A model generated the notes under the pieces. That model worked only from the letters and a program-made list of their open reading frames with translations, was not told the origin of the DNA and ran no database searches. A DNA stretch of 40,046 bases from Myxococcales bacterium (GTDB lineage Bacteria; Myxococcota_A; UBA9042; GCA-2863065): the NCBI GenBank assembly GCA_018780435.1, contig JADMJS010000014.1, forward strand, positions 1-40,046, in the 5' to 3' direction. The first letter of the stretch is position 1, and each line of letters begins with the position of its first letter. The position numbers and the translations under genes were made by a program. This document shows positions 1 through 9,107 of this stretch, piece by piece.

Positions 1-28
1 TCTCACTCACGCCCTGGGAGGGCCCACC

Positions 29-562
29 ATGTCGCTCAGCACCTGGAACATCGACGCGTCGCACTCGGGAGTCCACTTCACCGTTCGCCACATGGTCTTC
101 GCCAAGGTGCGCGGCCGCTTCACGCGCTTCGGCGGAGCGATCCTGGGCGCCGATGGCGACCTGTCCGCGGCGTCGGTGGCGGTCGAGATCGAGGCCGACA
201 GCATCGATACCGGCGTAGTTGACCGCGACAACCACTTGAAATCGCCGGACTTCTTCGATGTGGCGGCGTTTCCGAAGCTCTCCTTTCAGAGTACGAAGGT
301 CGAGACGCTCGGCGATGAGAAGTTCCGCCTCCACGGGCAGCTCACCATCCGCGGGACGACGCGTGACGTCGTCCTCGACGGCGAGAGCGGCGGCGTCGGC
401 AAGGATCCGTGGGGCAACCAGCGCATCGGCTTCACGGCCAAGACGTCAGTCAACCGAACGGACTTCGGGCTCAAGTGGAATCAGATGCTCGAGGCGGGCG
501 GTGTGCTCGTCGGCGAGAAGGTCGAGATCGAGCTCGAAGTGCAGGCCGTGAAGGCCGCCTGA
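29..562 (+). CDS. YceI family periplasmic/lipid-binding-like protein
   Basis: A 177-residue protein that matches the YceI family along its whole length. It opens with the family's 'W.ID..HS...F.VRHM' segment (residues 5-23), and carries the 'D.RD.HLKSPDFFD' stretch near residue 65 and the 'G.LTIRG.TR.V' strand near residue 108. YceI proteins are lipocalin-like barrels that bind isoprenoid or other amphiphilic ligands, but the physiological role is usually unknown. There is no N-terminal signal peptide, so this copy is probably cytoplasmic, as in many soil bacteria. The start is supported by a GGGAGG Shine-Dalgarno a few bases upstream of the ATG. The gene converges on the response regulator, with only 7 bases between the stops. 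Confidence 0.93.
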   Translation: MSLSTWNIDASHSGVHFTVRHMVFAKVRGRFTRFGGAILGADGDLSAASVAVEIEADSIDTGVVDRDNHLKSPDFFDVAAFPKLSFQSTKVETLGDEKFRLHGQLTIRGTTRDVVLDGESGGVGKDPWGNQRIGFTAKTSVNRTDFGLKWNQMLEAGGVLVGEKVEIELEVQAVKAA

Positions 563-569
563 GCGCGCA

Positions 570-1193
570 TCAACCGAGAAGGCCGACGCGATGGCCGTAG
601 ATCAGGATCTCGGAGAGGGTCGAGACGCCGAGCTTCGCCTTTACGCCCGAGAGATGCGTGCTGATGGTGCTCGGACCGAGCTCGAGCGCCGTCGCCATCT
701 CATGCGGACTGCGGCCCTGAAGAACGAGTAGGAAGACCTGATACTCGCGCGAGGACAGGGTCTCGTGCGGGAGCTTGGGCGTGGGCGCCGTGGCGCTGGC
801 GACTTCGGACAGCGTGTCGGTGAGATAGCGCTCCCCGCGGACCGCCTTCCGTATCGCGAGGAGCAGCTCCGACGGGGGCCGCGTCTTGTTCAGATACGCG
901 TAAGCGCCGGCGGCGATGAGGTGCAGCGCGAGCTGGTCCTCCGGGTACATGGTCAGGATGATCTTCTTCAGGTGAGGGGCCGCGGCCGCCACCGCCGTCA
1001 CGAGCTCCGTCCCGGTGACGTCGGGCATCGACAGGTCGAGGATGGCGATGTCCGCCGGCGTCGCCAAACACGACCTCAGCTCGGCGAGGGAGCTGGCCTC
1101 GGCGACGATCGTCATGTCCGGCTGATCGCCCAAGACCTGCCGGAGACCATGCCGGAACATGGCGTGGTCGTCGGCGATGATGATTCGAATCAC
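570..1193 (-). CDS. NarL/FixJ-type response regulator
   Basis: A 207-residue response regulator. The N-terminal receiver (about 1-120) has the acidic pocket D8-D9, phosphoacceptor D53 in 'ILDLSMP', T81 and the conserved lysine K103 in 'YLNK'. The C-terminal LuxR/NarL helix-turn-helix (about 145-207) shows 'LSSREYQVFLLVLQGRSPHEMA' followed by 'STISTHLSGVKAKLG', which fits the GerE fold. It should bind DNA after phosphorylation. Its ATG overlaps the stop of the upstream kinase gene (ATGA), so the two are almost certainly co-translated cognate partners. It is the last gene of a six-gene minus-strand run that starts with formaldehyde-oxidation enzymes, so those or other stress genes are candidate targets (inference). 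Confidence 0.95.
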   Translation of the reverse strand: MIRIIIADDHAMFRHGLRQVLGDQPDMTIVAEASSLAELRSCLATPADIAILDLSMPDVTGTELVTAVAAAAPHLKKIILTMYPEDQLALHLIAAGAYAYLNKTRPPSELLLAIRKAVRGERYLTDTLSEVASATAPTPKLPHETLSSREYQVFLLVLQGRSPHEMATALELGPSTISTHLSGVKAKLGVSTLSEILIYGHRVGLLG

Positions 1194-2530
1194 GCTGCCC
1201 CCATCGGCATGAAGATCTCCGCCCGTACGCCGCCGCCCGGCCGCTCGCTCCAGCGCACGGACCCGCCGAAGGTGGAAATGCGTTCACGGATGCCGATCAT
1301 TCCCGACCCACGGCCCGATGAGCCAGGCGGAAGCGAACGTCCGTCGTTCACCACCTCGATGGAGATGCCATCCGGGCCGGACGGGTTCGTCGGATCGCGG
1401 CCGACGCTCAGTCGCACGTCGAGTCGCTTCGCACCACCATGTTTGGCGACATTGGTGAGCAGCTCCTGAACGATTCGGAAGAGGGCCGTGCCCTGGTCCG
1501 AGGTGAGGGCGAGGGAGCTCGTCGGTACGTCGCATGTCGACGTGAGGCCCGATCGACGCGCTTGTTCGCTCACCAGCCACTCGATCGCGGCCACGGGCCC
1601 GAGTTCGTCGAGGATGCGAGGACGCAGGTACTGAGTGATCCGCCGCACGGTCTCGCGGGTCCGGTCGAGGAGGCCGTCGATCTCGTCGATGGCGCGGAGT
1701 CCCGCAGTGGGGCTCTGAGCGACCCGACCTCGAGCGTACTCGGCGGCGAACCGCAACGACGCGAGCTGTTGCCCGAGCTCGTCATGAATCTCACGGGCCA
1801 TCCACTGGCGCTCCTCTTCGCGGAGCGTCTCGAGACGTTGAGCGAGGGTCCTGAGGTCGAGCGTCTGTTCGAGGACGCGAGCCTCCAGCTCGCCCGTCAA
1901 GCGCCGGAGCCGCAAGCCACGCACCGTACTCGTGCGAACGAGGAGGTAGATGCCATGGCCGACGAAGACGGCGAAGGCGACGGAGAAGACGGCGAAGCTG
2001 ATAGTCGCACCAAAGTGGGGGTGCTCGAGCGCGTCGGGTCGAGTGCCGAAGTAGGCGCCGAATGAGGCAACCGAAAGCCCAAGCGACGCCCATGCGCGCA
2101 CGTTGAGCTCCGTCAGAAGTGCGAAGCCCGCGAGTGGGATGATGTACATGTAATAGGGAAAGGGACCATCGAGGCCGCCCGATCGTCCCATACACCAGCC
2201 GCACAGGAGCGCCTCGGAGAACGCTGCGATGATGCCCGTCAGGAGTGGTGTACGACGAACCCGCTCACTGACGACGAAGCCCACGACGACGAGAATGGAG
2301 ATGATGGTCGCCCCGAGTCGCATGTCGGCCATGGCCTCGATGGCGTCCGGGAAACCCGCGAAGAAGAACGAATCCGTGGGCCACCAGAGCAAGGGGGCGA
2401 CAGCGAAGAGGAGGGCGAGCCGCGGGAAGGCCTCTGCCATGATCTCCGTGCGATTGGTTCGCCAAGCTCGCTCGTCGTCTTGCGAGAGCGGCTCAAGGCG
2501 TAGCGTCCGAGTGAGCAGAAGACGGTGCAC
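1190..2530 (-). CDS. Membrane histidine kinase, HisKA_3/NarX type
   Basis: A 446-residue sensor kinase. About six hydrophobic segments fill residues 33-205, followed by a coiled coil (about 207-245) and a HisKA_3 dimerisation domain with the phosphoacceptor in 'REIHDELGQQ'. An HATPase domain follows, with an N box ('ELLTNVAKHGG') and glycine motifs 'GRGSGMIGIRERI'. The membrane part contains 'WWP', 'GGLDGPF' and 'LEHP...SFAVFS', which reappear twice in the tandem kinase at 24721-27696, so all three share one unnamed sensor domain. Its stop overlaps the start of the response regulator. The assigned start is a GTG 9 bases after the SDR stop; a downstream ATG at 2440 would remove 30 residues and still leave the first membrane segment. 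Confidence 0.93.
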   Translation of the reverse strand: MHRLLLTRTLRLEPLSQDDERAWRTNRTEIMAEAFPRLALLFAVAPLLWWPTDSFFFAGFPDAIEAMADMRLGATIISILVVVGFVVSERVRRTPLLTGIIAAFSEALLCGWCMGRSGGLDGPFPYYMYIIPLAGFALLTELNVRAWASLGLSVASFGAYFGTRPDALEHPHFGATISFAVFSVAFAVFVGHGIYLLVRTSTVRGLRLRRLTGELEARVLEQTLDLRTLAQRLETLREEERQWMAREIHDELGQQLASLRFAAEYARGRVAQSPTAGLRAIDEIDGLLDRTRETVRRITQYLRPRILDELGPVAAIEWLVSEQARRSGLTSTCDVPTSSLALTSDQGTALFRIVQELLTNVAKHGGAKRLDVRLSVGRDPTNPSGPDGISIEVVNDGRSLPPGSSGRGSGMIGIRERISTFGGSVRWSERPGGGVRAEIFMPMGAA

Positions 2531-2539
2531 AGCGGGCCC

Positions 2540-4162
2540 TTACCAATCGGTGGGGCGGTAGTCCTTCAGGAACTGACCCCAGATGTGATTGCCGGTGTTG
2601 AACCCGTCGATGATGGGATCGACGATGCGGGCGGCGCCGTCGACGATGTCGAGCGGGGGATGGAAGCCCTGTTCTTTGACCTTCCGCGCGGCGATCTCGG
2701 CCGGATCCTCGTCGGTCACCCAGCCCGTGTCGACGCTGTTCATGTGGATGCCGTCCACCTGGTAGTCGGCGGCCGACGTGCGCGTCATCATGTTGAGCGC
2801 GGCTTTGGCCATGTTGGTGTGGGGGTGCCGGGTCGTCTTGAAGCGCCGATAGAACTGACCTTCCACAGCCGATACGTTAACAATATGCTTATCATACTCT
2901 CCAGAGCGCATCAGCAGCGGCTTCAGGCGCGCGTTGACGATGAAGGGCGCGACCGCGTTGACGAGCTGCACTTCGAGGAGCTCGACGGAAGAGACCTCCG
3001 CCAGGGTGAGCCGCCACGAATTGCGATCGCGCAAATCGACCTGCTGCAGATCCTGATCGAGCCGGCCTTCTGGGAAGAGCGAGTCCGAGGACTCGAGGCG
3101 ATCGTCCGGCAGCAGCGCCACCTGAGAGAGCGCGGCGGCTTGCGTGAGACCGAGGGTCTCGTCCGTATGCGCCATCAGGTCAGCCGCGCCGGCTTCGGGG
3201 AGCATCGCGAAGCGGCGAAGGCCCTCGTAGGCACCGAGCAGGCGGCGGACGGGCTCGGGCTGCTCGGCCAGAGGCCCCTGCTCGAGGGCCATCATGTGCT
3301 GGTAGAAGGCGGGCGGGCGGCGCACGGTCTGGCACGCGTTGTTGATGATGAAGTCGAGGCGGTCGCGGGTGGCGAGGAGGTGACTGCAGAAGGCCTCGAC
3401 GCTCGGGGTGTGCCGCAGGTCGAGCCCGAAGATCTCGAGACGGTGCCCCCACTCCGCGAAGTCAGGCTCCTGGGCGTAACGTGCCGCCGAATCGCGCGGG
3501 AAGCGGGTCGTGACGATGAGGTGCGCCCCGGCGCGGAGGAGCTTGATGCCCGCTTGGTAGCCGATCTTGACGCGCCCGCCGGTCAGCAGCGCGACCCGGC
3601 CGCGCAAGTCCGCGGACTCCGAGCGCTTTCGATAGTTGAACTCCGCGCAGGGAGCGCACATCTGGTCGTAGAAGTGGTGGAGTGTCGTAAATGACTGCTT
3701 GCACACGTAGCAGTGGCGCGGCTCACCGATCTCGATGACCGACGGCGCGTCCGGCAGCTCGGACTCCCCGGCCTGGGCGAGCTCCTCGGTCGAGACGTCG
3801 AGGGTCGGGAAGTAGTTCGGCGTCGTGAAGACCGGCTCGCGGCGAAGGCGACGGATCCCGGTCTCACCGAGCGTCTGCTCGTGTTTGGCCGCCGTCTGCG
3901 CCTTTCGCTCGCGCATCTTCTCCTTGTTGAGCCGGCGCCGATCGAGCGCATCGGGCCGCGACACCTGCCCGGCCGCCTGAAGGAGCCGGCGACGGGAGTC
4001 GACGTCGACCTTCGCAAGGAGCGCGCGGTCAGCCGCGATCGCTTCGAGGAGCGCGATGGCGCCGTCGACGGAAGCGGTGAGGTTCGGGGGAACGTTGGCG
4101 TCGGGAGTCGTCATGGCCGTCGGAGCATCACAGGGTGATGGACTCGAGACAAGCGATTCCAT
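2540..4162 (-). CDS. Zinc-ribbon short-chain dehydrogenase/reductase (SDR)
   Basis: A 540-residue SDR-fold protein, about twice the length of a classical SDR. Residues 1-145 are charged and of unknown fold. Residues 151-172 form a CxxC-x14-CxxC zinc-ribbon-like motif (C151, C154, C169, C172). The Rossmann domain then starts with TGGRVKIG (194-201), NNAC (274-277) and a Ser in 'VNVSA' (S431). The segment '[14 protein letters not shown]' aligns with the usual 'YxxSKAALN' active-site helix, which gives K453 but Thr449 where the catalytic Tyr should be; a separate Y438-x3-K442 lies upstream. The substrate is not predictable. It lies 21 bases after the MDR gene and 9 before the kinase, so it is probably in the same operon. 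An alternative ATG at 4114 is possible. Confidence 0.88.
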   Translation of the reverse strand: MESLVSSPSPCDAPTAMTTPDANVPPNLTASVDGAIALLEAIAADRALLAKVDVDSRRRLLQAAGQVSRPDALDRRRLNKEKMRERKAQTAAKHEQTLGETGIRRLRREPVFTTPNYFPTLDVSTEELAQAGESELPDAPSVIEIGEPRHCYVCKQSFTTLHHFYDQMCAPCAEFNYRKRSESADLRGRVALLTGGRVKIGYQAGIKLLRAGAHLIVTTRFPRDSAARYAQEPDFAEWGHRLEIFGLDLRHTPSVEAFCSHLLATRDRLDFIINNACQTVRRPPAFYQHMMALEQGPLAEQPEPVRRLLGAYEGLRRFAMLPEAGAADLMAHTDETLGLTQAAALSQVALLPDDRLESSDSLFPEGRLDQDLQQVDLRDRNSWRLTLAEVSSVELLEVQLVNAVAPFIVNARLKPLLMRSGEYDKHIVNVSAVEGQFYRRFKTTRHPHTNMAKAALNMMTRTSAADYQVDGIHMNSVDTGWVTDEDPAEIAARKVKEQGFHPPLDIVDGAARIVDPIIDGFNTGNHIWGQFLKDYRPTDW

Positions 4163-4183
4163 GGGTGCCGGCGCTCGCCCAGC

Positions 4184-5248
4184 TCAGCTCGTAAGCAGGA
4201 CCAACTTCCCGACCGTCCGTCCCGTCTCGAGCGCCCGATGCGCCTCGCCAACCTCCGCGAGGGGAAAGGTCCGCACGGGCGGGGTCGAGAGAAGGCCAGC
4301 CGTGCGCCAAGCGAGGAGCTCGGTCATGGCACGCGCCATGAGCTCGTGATCGTCAAATAAGAACGAGAGGTTGAAGGCGAGGACGCTGCGGTTCTCGGTC
4401 GTCATGGCGAGCGGCGAAAAACGCGGGGTACGGAGGAAGCCGAGGACGATGCGCGCCCAGCGGCGCAGAAAACCTCGCTCGTGGGCGCGCGGCAACATGG
4501 TGTGGAAGCCGTAGACGACCAGCTTTCCGCCCGGGGCGAGGTGCGAGTAGCTCCGGCCGAGCGTCTCGACGCCGTTCGCGTCGAGCACGACGTCGTAGCC
4601 GCGAGGCGAGAGCGCTTCGAGGCGTGTCCAGAGCGCCCGTGCGTCTCCGGCGGACTTGTCGACGACATCGAGGCGCCCCGGTCGACCGGCGGCGAGGGAC
4701 TGGACGACAGCGACTTTGTCCCCAGCGCCGACGACCCCGACGACGTGGGCACCGACGTTCAAGGCCATCTGCACCAGCGCCCCGCCCACACCGCCGGCTG
4801 CCGAGTGGACGAGGACGTGGTGCGATGGTCGGAGCGGCGCGAGCTCGTTGAGCGCATACCAAGCCGTCAGGTTCACGACCGGGAACGCGGCGGCCTCCGA
4901 AGCGGTCCACACATCGGGGCGCCGGAAGACCTGACGCGCGGGCACGACGAGCTGCTCTGCGTAGGCGCCGAAGCGGGTGAGCGCGATGACGGGCGTGCCG
5001 ACGGCGAAGTCGACACCCTCCCCGACCGCGCCGACGTGACCGGCGACCTCGAAACCCGGTGTGATGGGCCAGCCGACGTAGACCTTGGCCGAGGCGTAGA
5101 GCCCCATTCGGACGAGGCAATCGGCGTAGTTGACGCCGATGGCATCCACGTCGACCCGCACCTCGCCGGGCCCCGGCTGTGGCGTCGCGCGCTCTTCGAG
5201 CTTCAATGCATCGTAGGAGCCCGCCGACGCGACGATGACCTGTTTCAC
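4184..5248 (-). CDS. Zinc-independent MDR oxidoreductase, quinone reductase/VAT1-like
   Basis: A 354-residue medium-chain dehydrogenase/reductase. The GroES-like N-terminal half has 'PGPGEV.V.V.AIGVNYADCLVRMGLY', typical of quinone oxidoreductase and VAT1-type proteins. It lacks the catalytic zinc Cys/His set and the structural Cys lobe of alcohol dehydrogenases. The NAD(P)-binding fold is marked by 'VHSAAGGVGGALVQMA' (AAGGVG). The C-terminal half contains 'SYSHLAPGGKLVVYGFH' and ends with 'GRTVGKLVLL', as in the family. The likely reaction is NADPH-dependent reduction of a quinone or an alpha,beta-unsaturated carbonyl. It sits 16 bases after the formylglutathione hydrolase stop, so a reactive-carbonyl detoxification role is reasonable but unproven. 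Confidence 0.92.
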   Translation of the reverse strand: MKQVIVASAGSYDALKLEERATPQPGPGEVRVDVDAIGVNYADCLVRMGLYASAKVYVGWPITPGFEVAGHVGAVGEGVDFAVGTPVIALTRFGAYAEQLVVPARQVFRRPDVWTASEAAAFPVVNLTAWYALNELAPLRPSHHVLVHSAAGGVGGALVQMALNVGAHVVGVVGAGDKVAVVQSLAAGRPGRLDVVDKSAGDARALWTRLEALSPRGYDVVLDANGVETLGRSYSHLAPGGKLVVYGFHTMLPRAHERGFLRRWARIVLGFLRTPRFSPLAMTTENRSVLAFNLSFLFDDHELMARAMTELLAWRTAGLLSTPPVRTFPLAEVGEAHRALETGRTVGKLVLLTS

Positions 5249-5264
5249 GGGAGAATTCGCGAGG

Positions 5265-6110
5265 TCATGCGCCTCCGAGGAGCTTGGCGTGGAAGGCGAT
5301 ATGGTCGGCGACGACGCTCTGGATGAACCAGTAGGAGTGGTCGTAGCCGGGGTGGCGGCGAAGCATCAGGGTCTGACCTGCGGCCGCGGCGGCGTCGGCC
5401 AGGAGGTGCGGCCGGAGCTGGTTCTCCAGGAAGGCGTCGGCGTCGCCTTGGTCGACGAGCAACGCCCCCGGATAGGGCCGGCGGCGGATGAGGAGCGCGG
5501 CGTCCCACTCGGCCCACCGCTGCCGGTTCTCGCCAAGGTAGTTCGTGAAGGCCTTCTCGCCCCAGGGGACCACCGACGGGTTGCTTATGGGCGCGAACGC
5601 GGAGACCGAATGCCAGCGGTCGGGATTTCGGAGCGCCGTGACCAGCGCGCCATGGCCGCCCATCGAGTGCCCCGTAATCCCGCGCCGATCCGTCTGCACG
5701 GGGAAGTGAGCCTCGATGACCGCCGGGAGCTCCTCGTTCACGTAGGTGCCCATGCGGTAATGACCCGACCAAGGCGCTTCCGTAGCGTCGAGGTAAAAGC
5801 CTGCCCCTTGGCCGAAGTCCCAGAAGTCGGCGTCGCCGGGGAGCGAGACCCCGCGTGGGCTCGTGTCGCAGGTCACGAGCGCCAGCCCGTGTTCCGCCGC
5901 GTAGCGTTGAGCGCCCGCCTTGATCGCGAAGGTCTCCTCGGTACACGAGAGCCCCGCGAGGACATAGAGCGCCGGGACCGGCCCGCGTTCGGACGCCGGA
6001 GGCATGTAGACCGAGAAGCGCATCGACGTGCCGGTCGCGGTCGACGAGTGCGTGTAATAGCCCATTCGGCCGCCGAAGCAGGCGTGTTCGCTTCGAGTCT
6101 CGATGGTCAT
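5265..6110 (-). CDS. fghA: S-formylglutathione hydrolase
   Basis: A 281-residue esterase-D/FGH family alpha/beta hydrolase that hydrolyses S-formylglutathione to formate and glutathione, the second step of glutathione-dependent formaldehyde oxidation. The nucleophile elbow is 'GHSMGG' with S149. The acid is D224 in 'DQGDADAF' and the base H258 in 'GYDHSYWF', a complete triad at the family's usual spacing. The start was placed at the ATG at 6110 because a GAGGAG Shine-Dalgarno lies just upstream and the protein then begins where family members do; the frame stays open to 6173. It lies 31 bases after the class III alcohol dehydrogenase, its usual partner. Confidence 0.95.
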   Translation of the reverse strand: MTIETRSEHACFGGRMGYYTHSSTATGTSMRFSVYMPPASERGPVPALYVLAGLSCTEETFAIKAGAQRYAAEHGLALVTCDTSPRGVSLPGDADFWDFGQGAGFYLDATEAPWSGHYRMGTYVNEELPAVIEAHFPVQTDRRGITGHSMGGHGALVTALRNPDRWHSVSAFAPISNPSVVPWGEKAFTNYLGENRQRWAEWDAALLIRRRPYPGALLVDQGDADAFLENQLRPHLLADAAAAAGQTLMLRRHPGYDHSYWFIQSVVADHIAFHAKLLGGA

Positions 6111-6141
6111 GGGGCAGCTCCTCGGCCCGCGGGGGACGGGC

Positions 6142-7251
6142 TCAAAACAGGACGACGCTGCGGATGGACTCACCCGACGCCATGAGGTCGAACGCCTCGT
6201 TGATCCGAGCGAGCGGCATCGTGTGCGTTATCATGGAGTCGATGTCGATCTTCTTGTCCATGTACCAATCGACGATCTTCGGGACGTCGGTGCGGCCGCG
6301 GGCACCGCCAAACGCGGACCCTTGCCAGACGCGTCCCGTGACGAGCTGAAAGGGCCGCGTCGAGATCTCTTGCCCCGCGGCGGCGACGCCGATGATGGTC
6401 GAGACGCCCCACCCCTTGTGGCAACATTCGAGCGCCTGCCGCATGACGGTCGGCGAACCGACGCACTCGAAGCTGTAGTCGGCGCCGCCACCGGTCAGCT
6501 CGACGAGGTGAGCCACGAGGTCGCCTGTCACCTCGCTCGGGTTCACGAAGTGGGTCATGCCGAGCTGGCGGCCGAGTGCCTCCCGCCGCGGGTTCAAGTC
6601 GACGCCGACGATCATGTTCGCGCCGACCATCTTCGCGCCCTGGACGACGTTCAAGCCGATCCCGCCGAGGCCGAAGACCACCACGTTCGCCCCGGCCTCC
6701 ACCTTGGCCGTGAACACGACCGCGCCGATGCCGGTGGTGACGCCGCAGCCGATGTAACAAACCTTGTCGAAGGGAGCGTCCGGCCGAATCTTGGCGAGCG
6801 CAATCTCGGGGAGCACGGTGTAGTTCGCGAAGGTCGAGCAGCCCATGTAGTGGTGGAGTGGCTTGCCGCCGAGCGAAAAACGACTGGTGCCGTCCGGCAT
6901 GAGGCCGCGCCCCTGCGTGCTCCGGATCTTCTGGCAAAGATTGGTCTTTCTCGAGAGACAGTAGTCGCACTCTCGGCACTCGGGCGTATAGAGGGGGATG
7001 ACGTGGTCGCCGGGACGAAGGGACTTCACCCCCGCGCCGACCTCGACGACGACCCCCGCTCCTTCGTGTCCGAGGATGGTGGGGAATAGCCCCTCGGGAT
7101 CGGCGCCCGAGAGCGTGTACTTGTCGGTGTGGCAAACCCCAGTGGCCTTGATCTCCACTAGGATCTCGCCGTCCCGGGGCCCTTCGAGCTGTACGGTCTC
7201 GATACTGAGGGGCTTTCCGGTCTCCAAGGCGACGGCGGCGAGTACATTCAT
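6142..7251 (-). CDS. frmA: S-(hydroxymethyl)glutathione dehydrogenase / class III alcohol dehydrogenase
   Basis: A 369-residue zinc-dependent class III alcohol dehydrogenase, matching the family length. It oxidises S-hydroxymethylglutathione to S-formylglutathione with NAD+ and can also act as a GSNO reductase. Catalytic zinc ligands are C40 in 'GVCHTD', H62 in 'GHEGAG' and the Cys in 'FECVG'. The structural zinc lobe is C92, C95, C98 and C106. The cofactor loop is 'VFGLGGIGLNV'. The start at 7251 is preceded by GGAG and matches family N-termini; upstream in-frame codons to 7323 are probably untranslated. It leads a compact minus-strand run with fghA, an MDR enzyme, an SDR and a two-component pair. 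Confidence 0.96.
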   Translation of the reverse strand: MNVLAAVALETGKPLSIETVQLEGPRDGEILVEIKATGVCHTDKYTLSGADPEGLFPTILGHEGAGVVVEVGAGVKSLRPGDHVIPLYTPECRECDYCLSRKTNLCQKIRSTQGRGLMPDGTSRFSLGGKPLHHYMGCSTFANYTVLPEIALAKIRPDAPFDKVCYIGCGVTTGIGAVVFTAKVEAGANVVVFGLGGIGLNVVQGAKMVGANMIVGVDLNPRREALGRQLGMTHFVNPSEVTGDLVAHLVELTGGGADYSFECVGSPTVMRQALECCHKGWGVSTIIGVAAAGQEISTRPFQLVTGRVWQGSAFGGARGRTDVPKIVDWYMDKKIDIDSMITHTMPLARINEAFDLMASGESIRSVVLF

Positions 7252-7556
7252 TGGGGGGCTCCAGGCGGGGTCGAATGCGCTGGCCCTTCCGCCGGGCGCT
7301 GGCGTGGACGGTATCGAACCCATGCAGGGGAGGCAACGGCACGACCATGGCGCGGTCGAGCAAAGCAGGGCAGCGGGATCGCCGTCTCACCCCACAGTGG
7401 TGAATTTCTCTACACTCACGACGCGCCCAACGTGGAGACGCGCTGTGCCCACGCGAGAGACGCGTGGCATAGAAGATGCTAGACGCGTCCGGGCGGTGCG
7501 GCTTCAGGGCCGAACGTCATTCGATCAGCGAGAAACGACGACGAGGGGGCGGCGAC
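7252..7556 (+). other. Divergent intergenic region
   Basis: This 305-base gap separates the leftward formaldehyde-oxidation genes from the rightward lipoprotein operon, so it must hold promoters for both. I see no convincing -35/-10 pair. The visible structure is an AT-richer patch around 7400-7417, the inverted repeat at 7449-7467, and repeated GAGACGCG words near 7434 and 7456. Confidence 0.5.
7449..7467. promoter_or_regulatory. Perfect inverted repeat, possible operator
   Basis: CCACGCG-AGAGA-CGCGTGG is a perfect 7-base inverted repeat with a 5-base spacer, about 90 bases upstream of the lipoprotein start. With one bulged base the pairing extends by two or three more positions. It could be a regulator site for either divergent unit or a hairpin in the leader RNA. 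There is no T tract. Confidence 0.4.
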
Positions 7557-9107
7557 ATGGGTGATTCGATAGCACGAGCTCGCGGGCAAAGGCGGACGTG
7601 GGCGCGACGACTATTACCCACCGGGGCGGCCTTGGCGGGGGCACTGCTCGGCTGCGAGACCCGCGATGACGCGTGGGGCGACGCGCTCGAACTACAGACT
7701 CCAAGCACCGCGGGCGGTCACCTCGTGGTCGAGGCGCGCGGGCGAGACGCGCTCCTGGTCATCGAACCACGAACGGCGAGCCCCCGCTTCATTCCGCTCG
7801 CGGCGGAGCTACGACCACCCGTGGCGCGCCTCGAATCGAAGGCCCTCCTCGCCTTCGAGACCGATGGCGCGACGCTGCTCCAGGTCGACCTCGAGACCGA
7901 CCGGAGCACGCGTTATCCACTCGGCGGGCGCTTCGACGCGCTCACCCAAACGCCGGACGGCGCCTACGCCATCCTCACTCGCGGCGGCGGCGGCTCCGGG
8001 CTCGTAAACGCCAGCGAAGTCGCGCTCGTCGACCTCCGAGAAGCGCCCGGCGGGGACAACCCGGCCCGACGAGGGCTCTCATCGAAGGGTGGGACCATCC
8101 GCGGCGTCGACATCTCGCCACCGTATGGCGCAGCGGGGCGACGATTGGCCCTCTTTCGCTCGGCGAGCCACCTCGCGGCCGTCCCGGTGGAGGACTTTGC
8201 CGCTGGGACCTTACGGACCATCCCGCTCGCCGCCGACGGCGATCCGACCGTCACGCCGGTGGAGTCGGTATTCCGCGAGTCAGCGGACCACCTCGACGTC
8301 TTCGTACGCGCCGATTCGGGCTCGGACGTCATCCATCTACGCTTCCCCGATGCCGACGACGGCATTGCTCGACCGGTCCTGAACCAGCTCACGGCGGGCG
8401 GCCTCTTGTCGTCGATCTTGCTGCTCTCGGCCGACGGGCCCCTCGGGGCGCAGATCGTCGCCCTCAGCCGCAACTCCGGAGGGTTCACGCTCATCGACCC
8501 GGAGACCGCGGAGTCGAAGTACTACCCCGTCGACGATGCGCCGGCCGGCGGCCTCGTGATCGACGGCGTGACGGGCGAGGAATTGGTGCTCTTCACGCGC
8601 GGCCGCAACGTGCTGCACCGAGTCGCGCTCTCGGAGCTGCCCACGAAGAAGACCAAGGCGATCAAGACGTCGTCGCTCGGTGCACCGATCCTCGACGTCA
8701 CGGCCGCGGCGGGCGGGACGCGCCTCGTGGTCATGCACTCCGATACGGGTGGACCGGACATTACGTTGCTCGACCCGGTCACGGGCGACTTGGTCCCCTT
8801 CACGACGTCCGACCACCTGCTCGGGACGGCGCTCAGCGACGACCTCACGGACCTCGTGGTGCTCACGCAGGGCATGACGCAGCGGCTCACAACCCTCGAC
8901 ATCGCGTCCGGGACCACGCTCGAGACCGAGGTCGACATCTCCATCACGGGCATGCTGCCCATCACCGGGACCAGCTCGGTCGCGCTCCTCTCGGCGGACG
9001 GCCTTGGCACCTTCGCCTTCTACGACGCGGCGGACGTCACGAGGGCGCCACAGCGCCTGGAGTCCGCGGGTTGGCTGTCGATCCTGGGTGAGGAGGCTGA
9101 CCGATGA
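7557..9107 (+). CDS. Lipoprotein with beta-propeller-like repeats
   Basis: A 516-residue predicted lipoprotein. The signal region 'RRLLPTGAALAGALLGC' places the lipidated Cys at C33, after an Arg-rich n-region. The mature protein is a run of roughly 40-60-residue strand-rich repeats of the type 'V.LVDL', 'F.LIDPETAES', 'ITLLDPVTGDL' and 'LTTLDIASG', as in YVTN/YncE-like propellers. I cannot name a ligand. The start was chosen at the ATG at 7557 because GAGGGGG precedes it and the signal peptide then starts normally; the frame opens at 7476. Its stop overlaps the next start (ATGA), so it heads a three-gene operon with an outer-membrane barrel and a second propeller lipoprotein. Confidence 0.85.
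   Translation: MGDSIARARGQRRTWARRLLPTGAALAGALLGCETRDDAWGDALELQTPSTAGGHLVVEARGRDALLVIEPRTASPRFIPLAAELRPPVARLESKALLAFETDGATLLQVDLETDRSTRYPLGGRFDALTQTPDGAYAILTRGGGGSGLVNASEVALVDLREAPGGDNPARRGLSSKGGTIRGVDISPPYGAAGRRLALFRSASHLAAVPVEDFAAGTLRTIPLAADGDPTVTPVESVFRESADHLDVFVRADSGSDVIHLRFPDADDGIARPVLNQLTAGGLLSSILLLSADGPLGAQIVALSRNSGGFTLIDPETAESKYYPVDDAPAGGLVIDGVTGEELVLFTRGRNVLHRVALSELPTKKTKAIKTSSLGAPILDVTAAAGGTRLVVMHSDTGGPDITLLDPVTGDLVPFTTSDHLLGTALSDDLTDLVVLTQGMTQRLTTLDIASGTTLETEVDISITGMLPITGTSSVALLSADGLGTFAFYDAADVTRAPQRLESAGWLSILGEEADR

Noticed and set aside
2525..3694. A 389-codon plus-strand open frame
   Set aside because: It is antisense to the SDR gene, whose product has clear Rossmann and zinc-ribbon motifs; the plus-strand translation has no domain signal.
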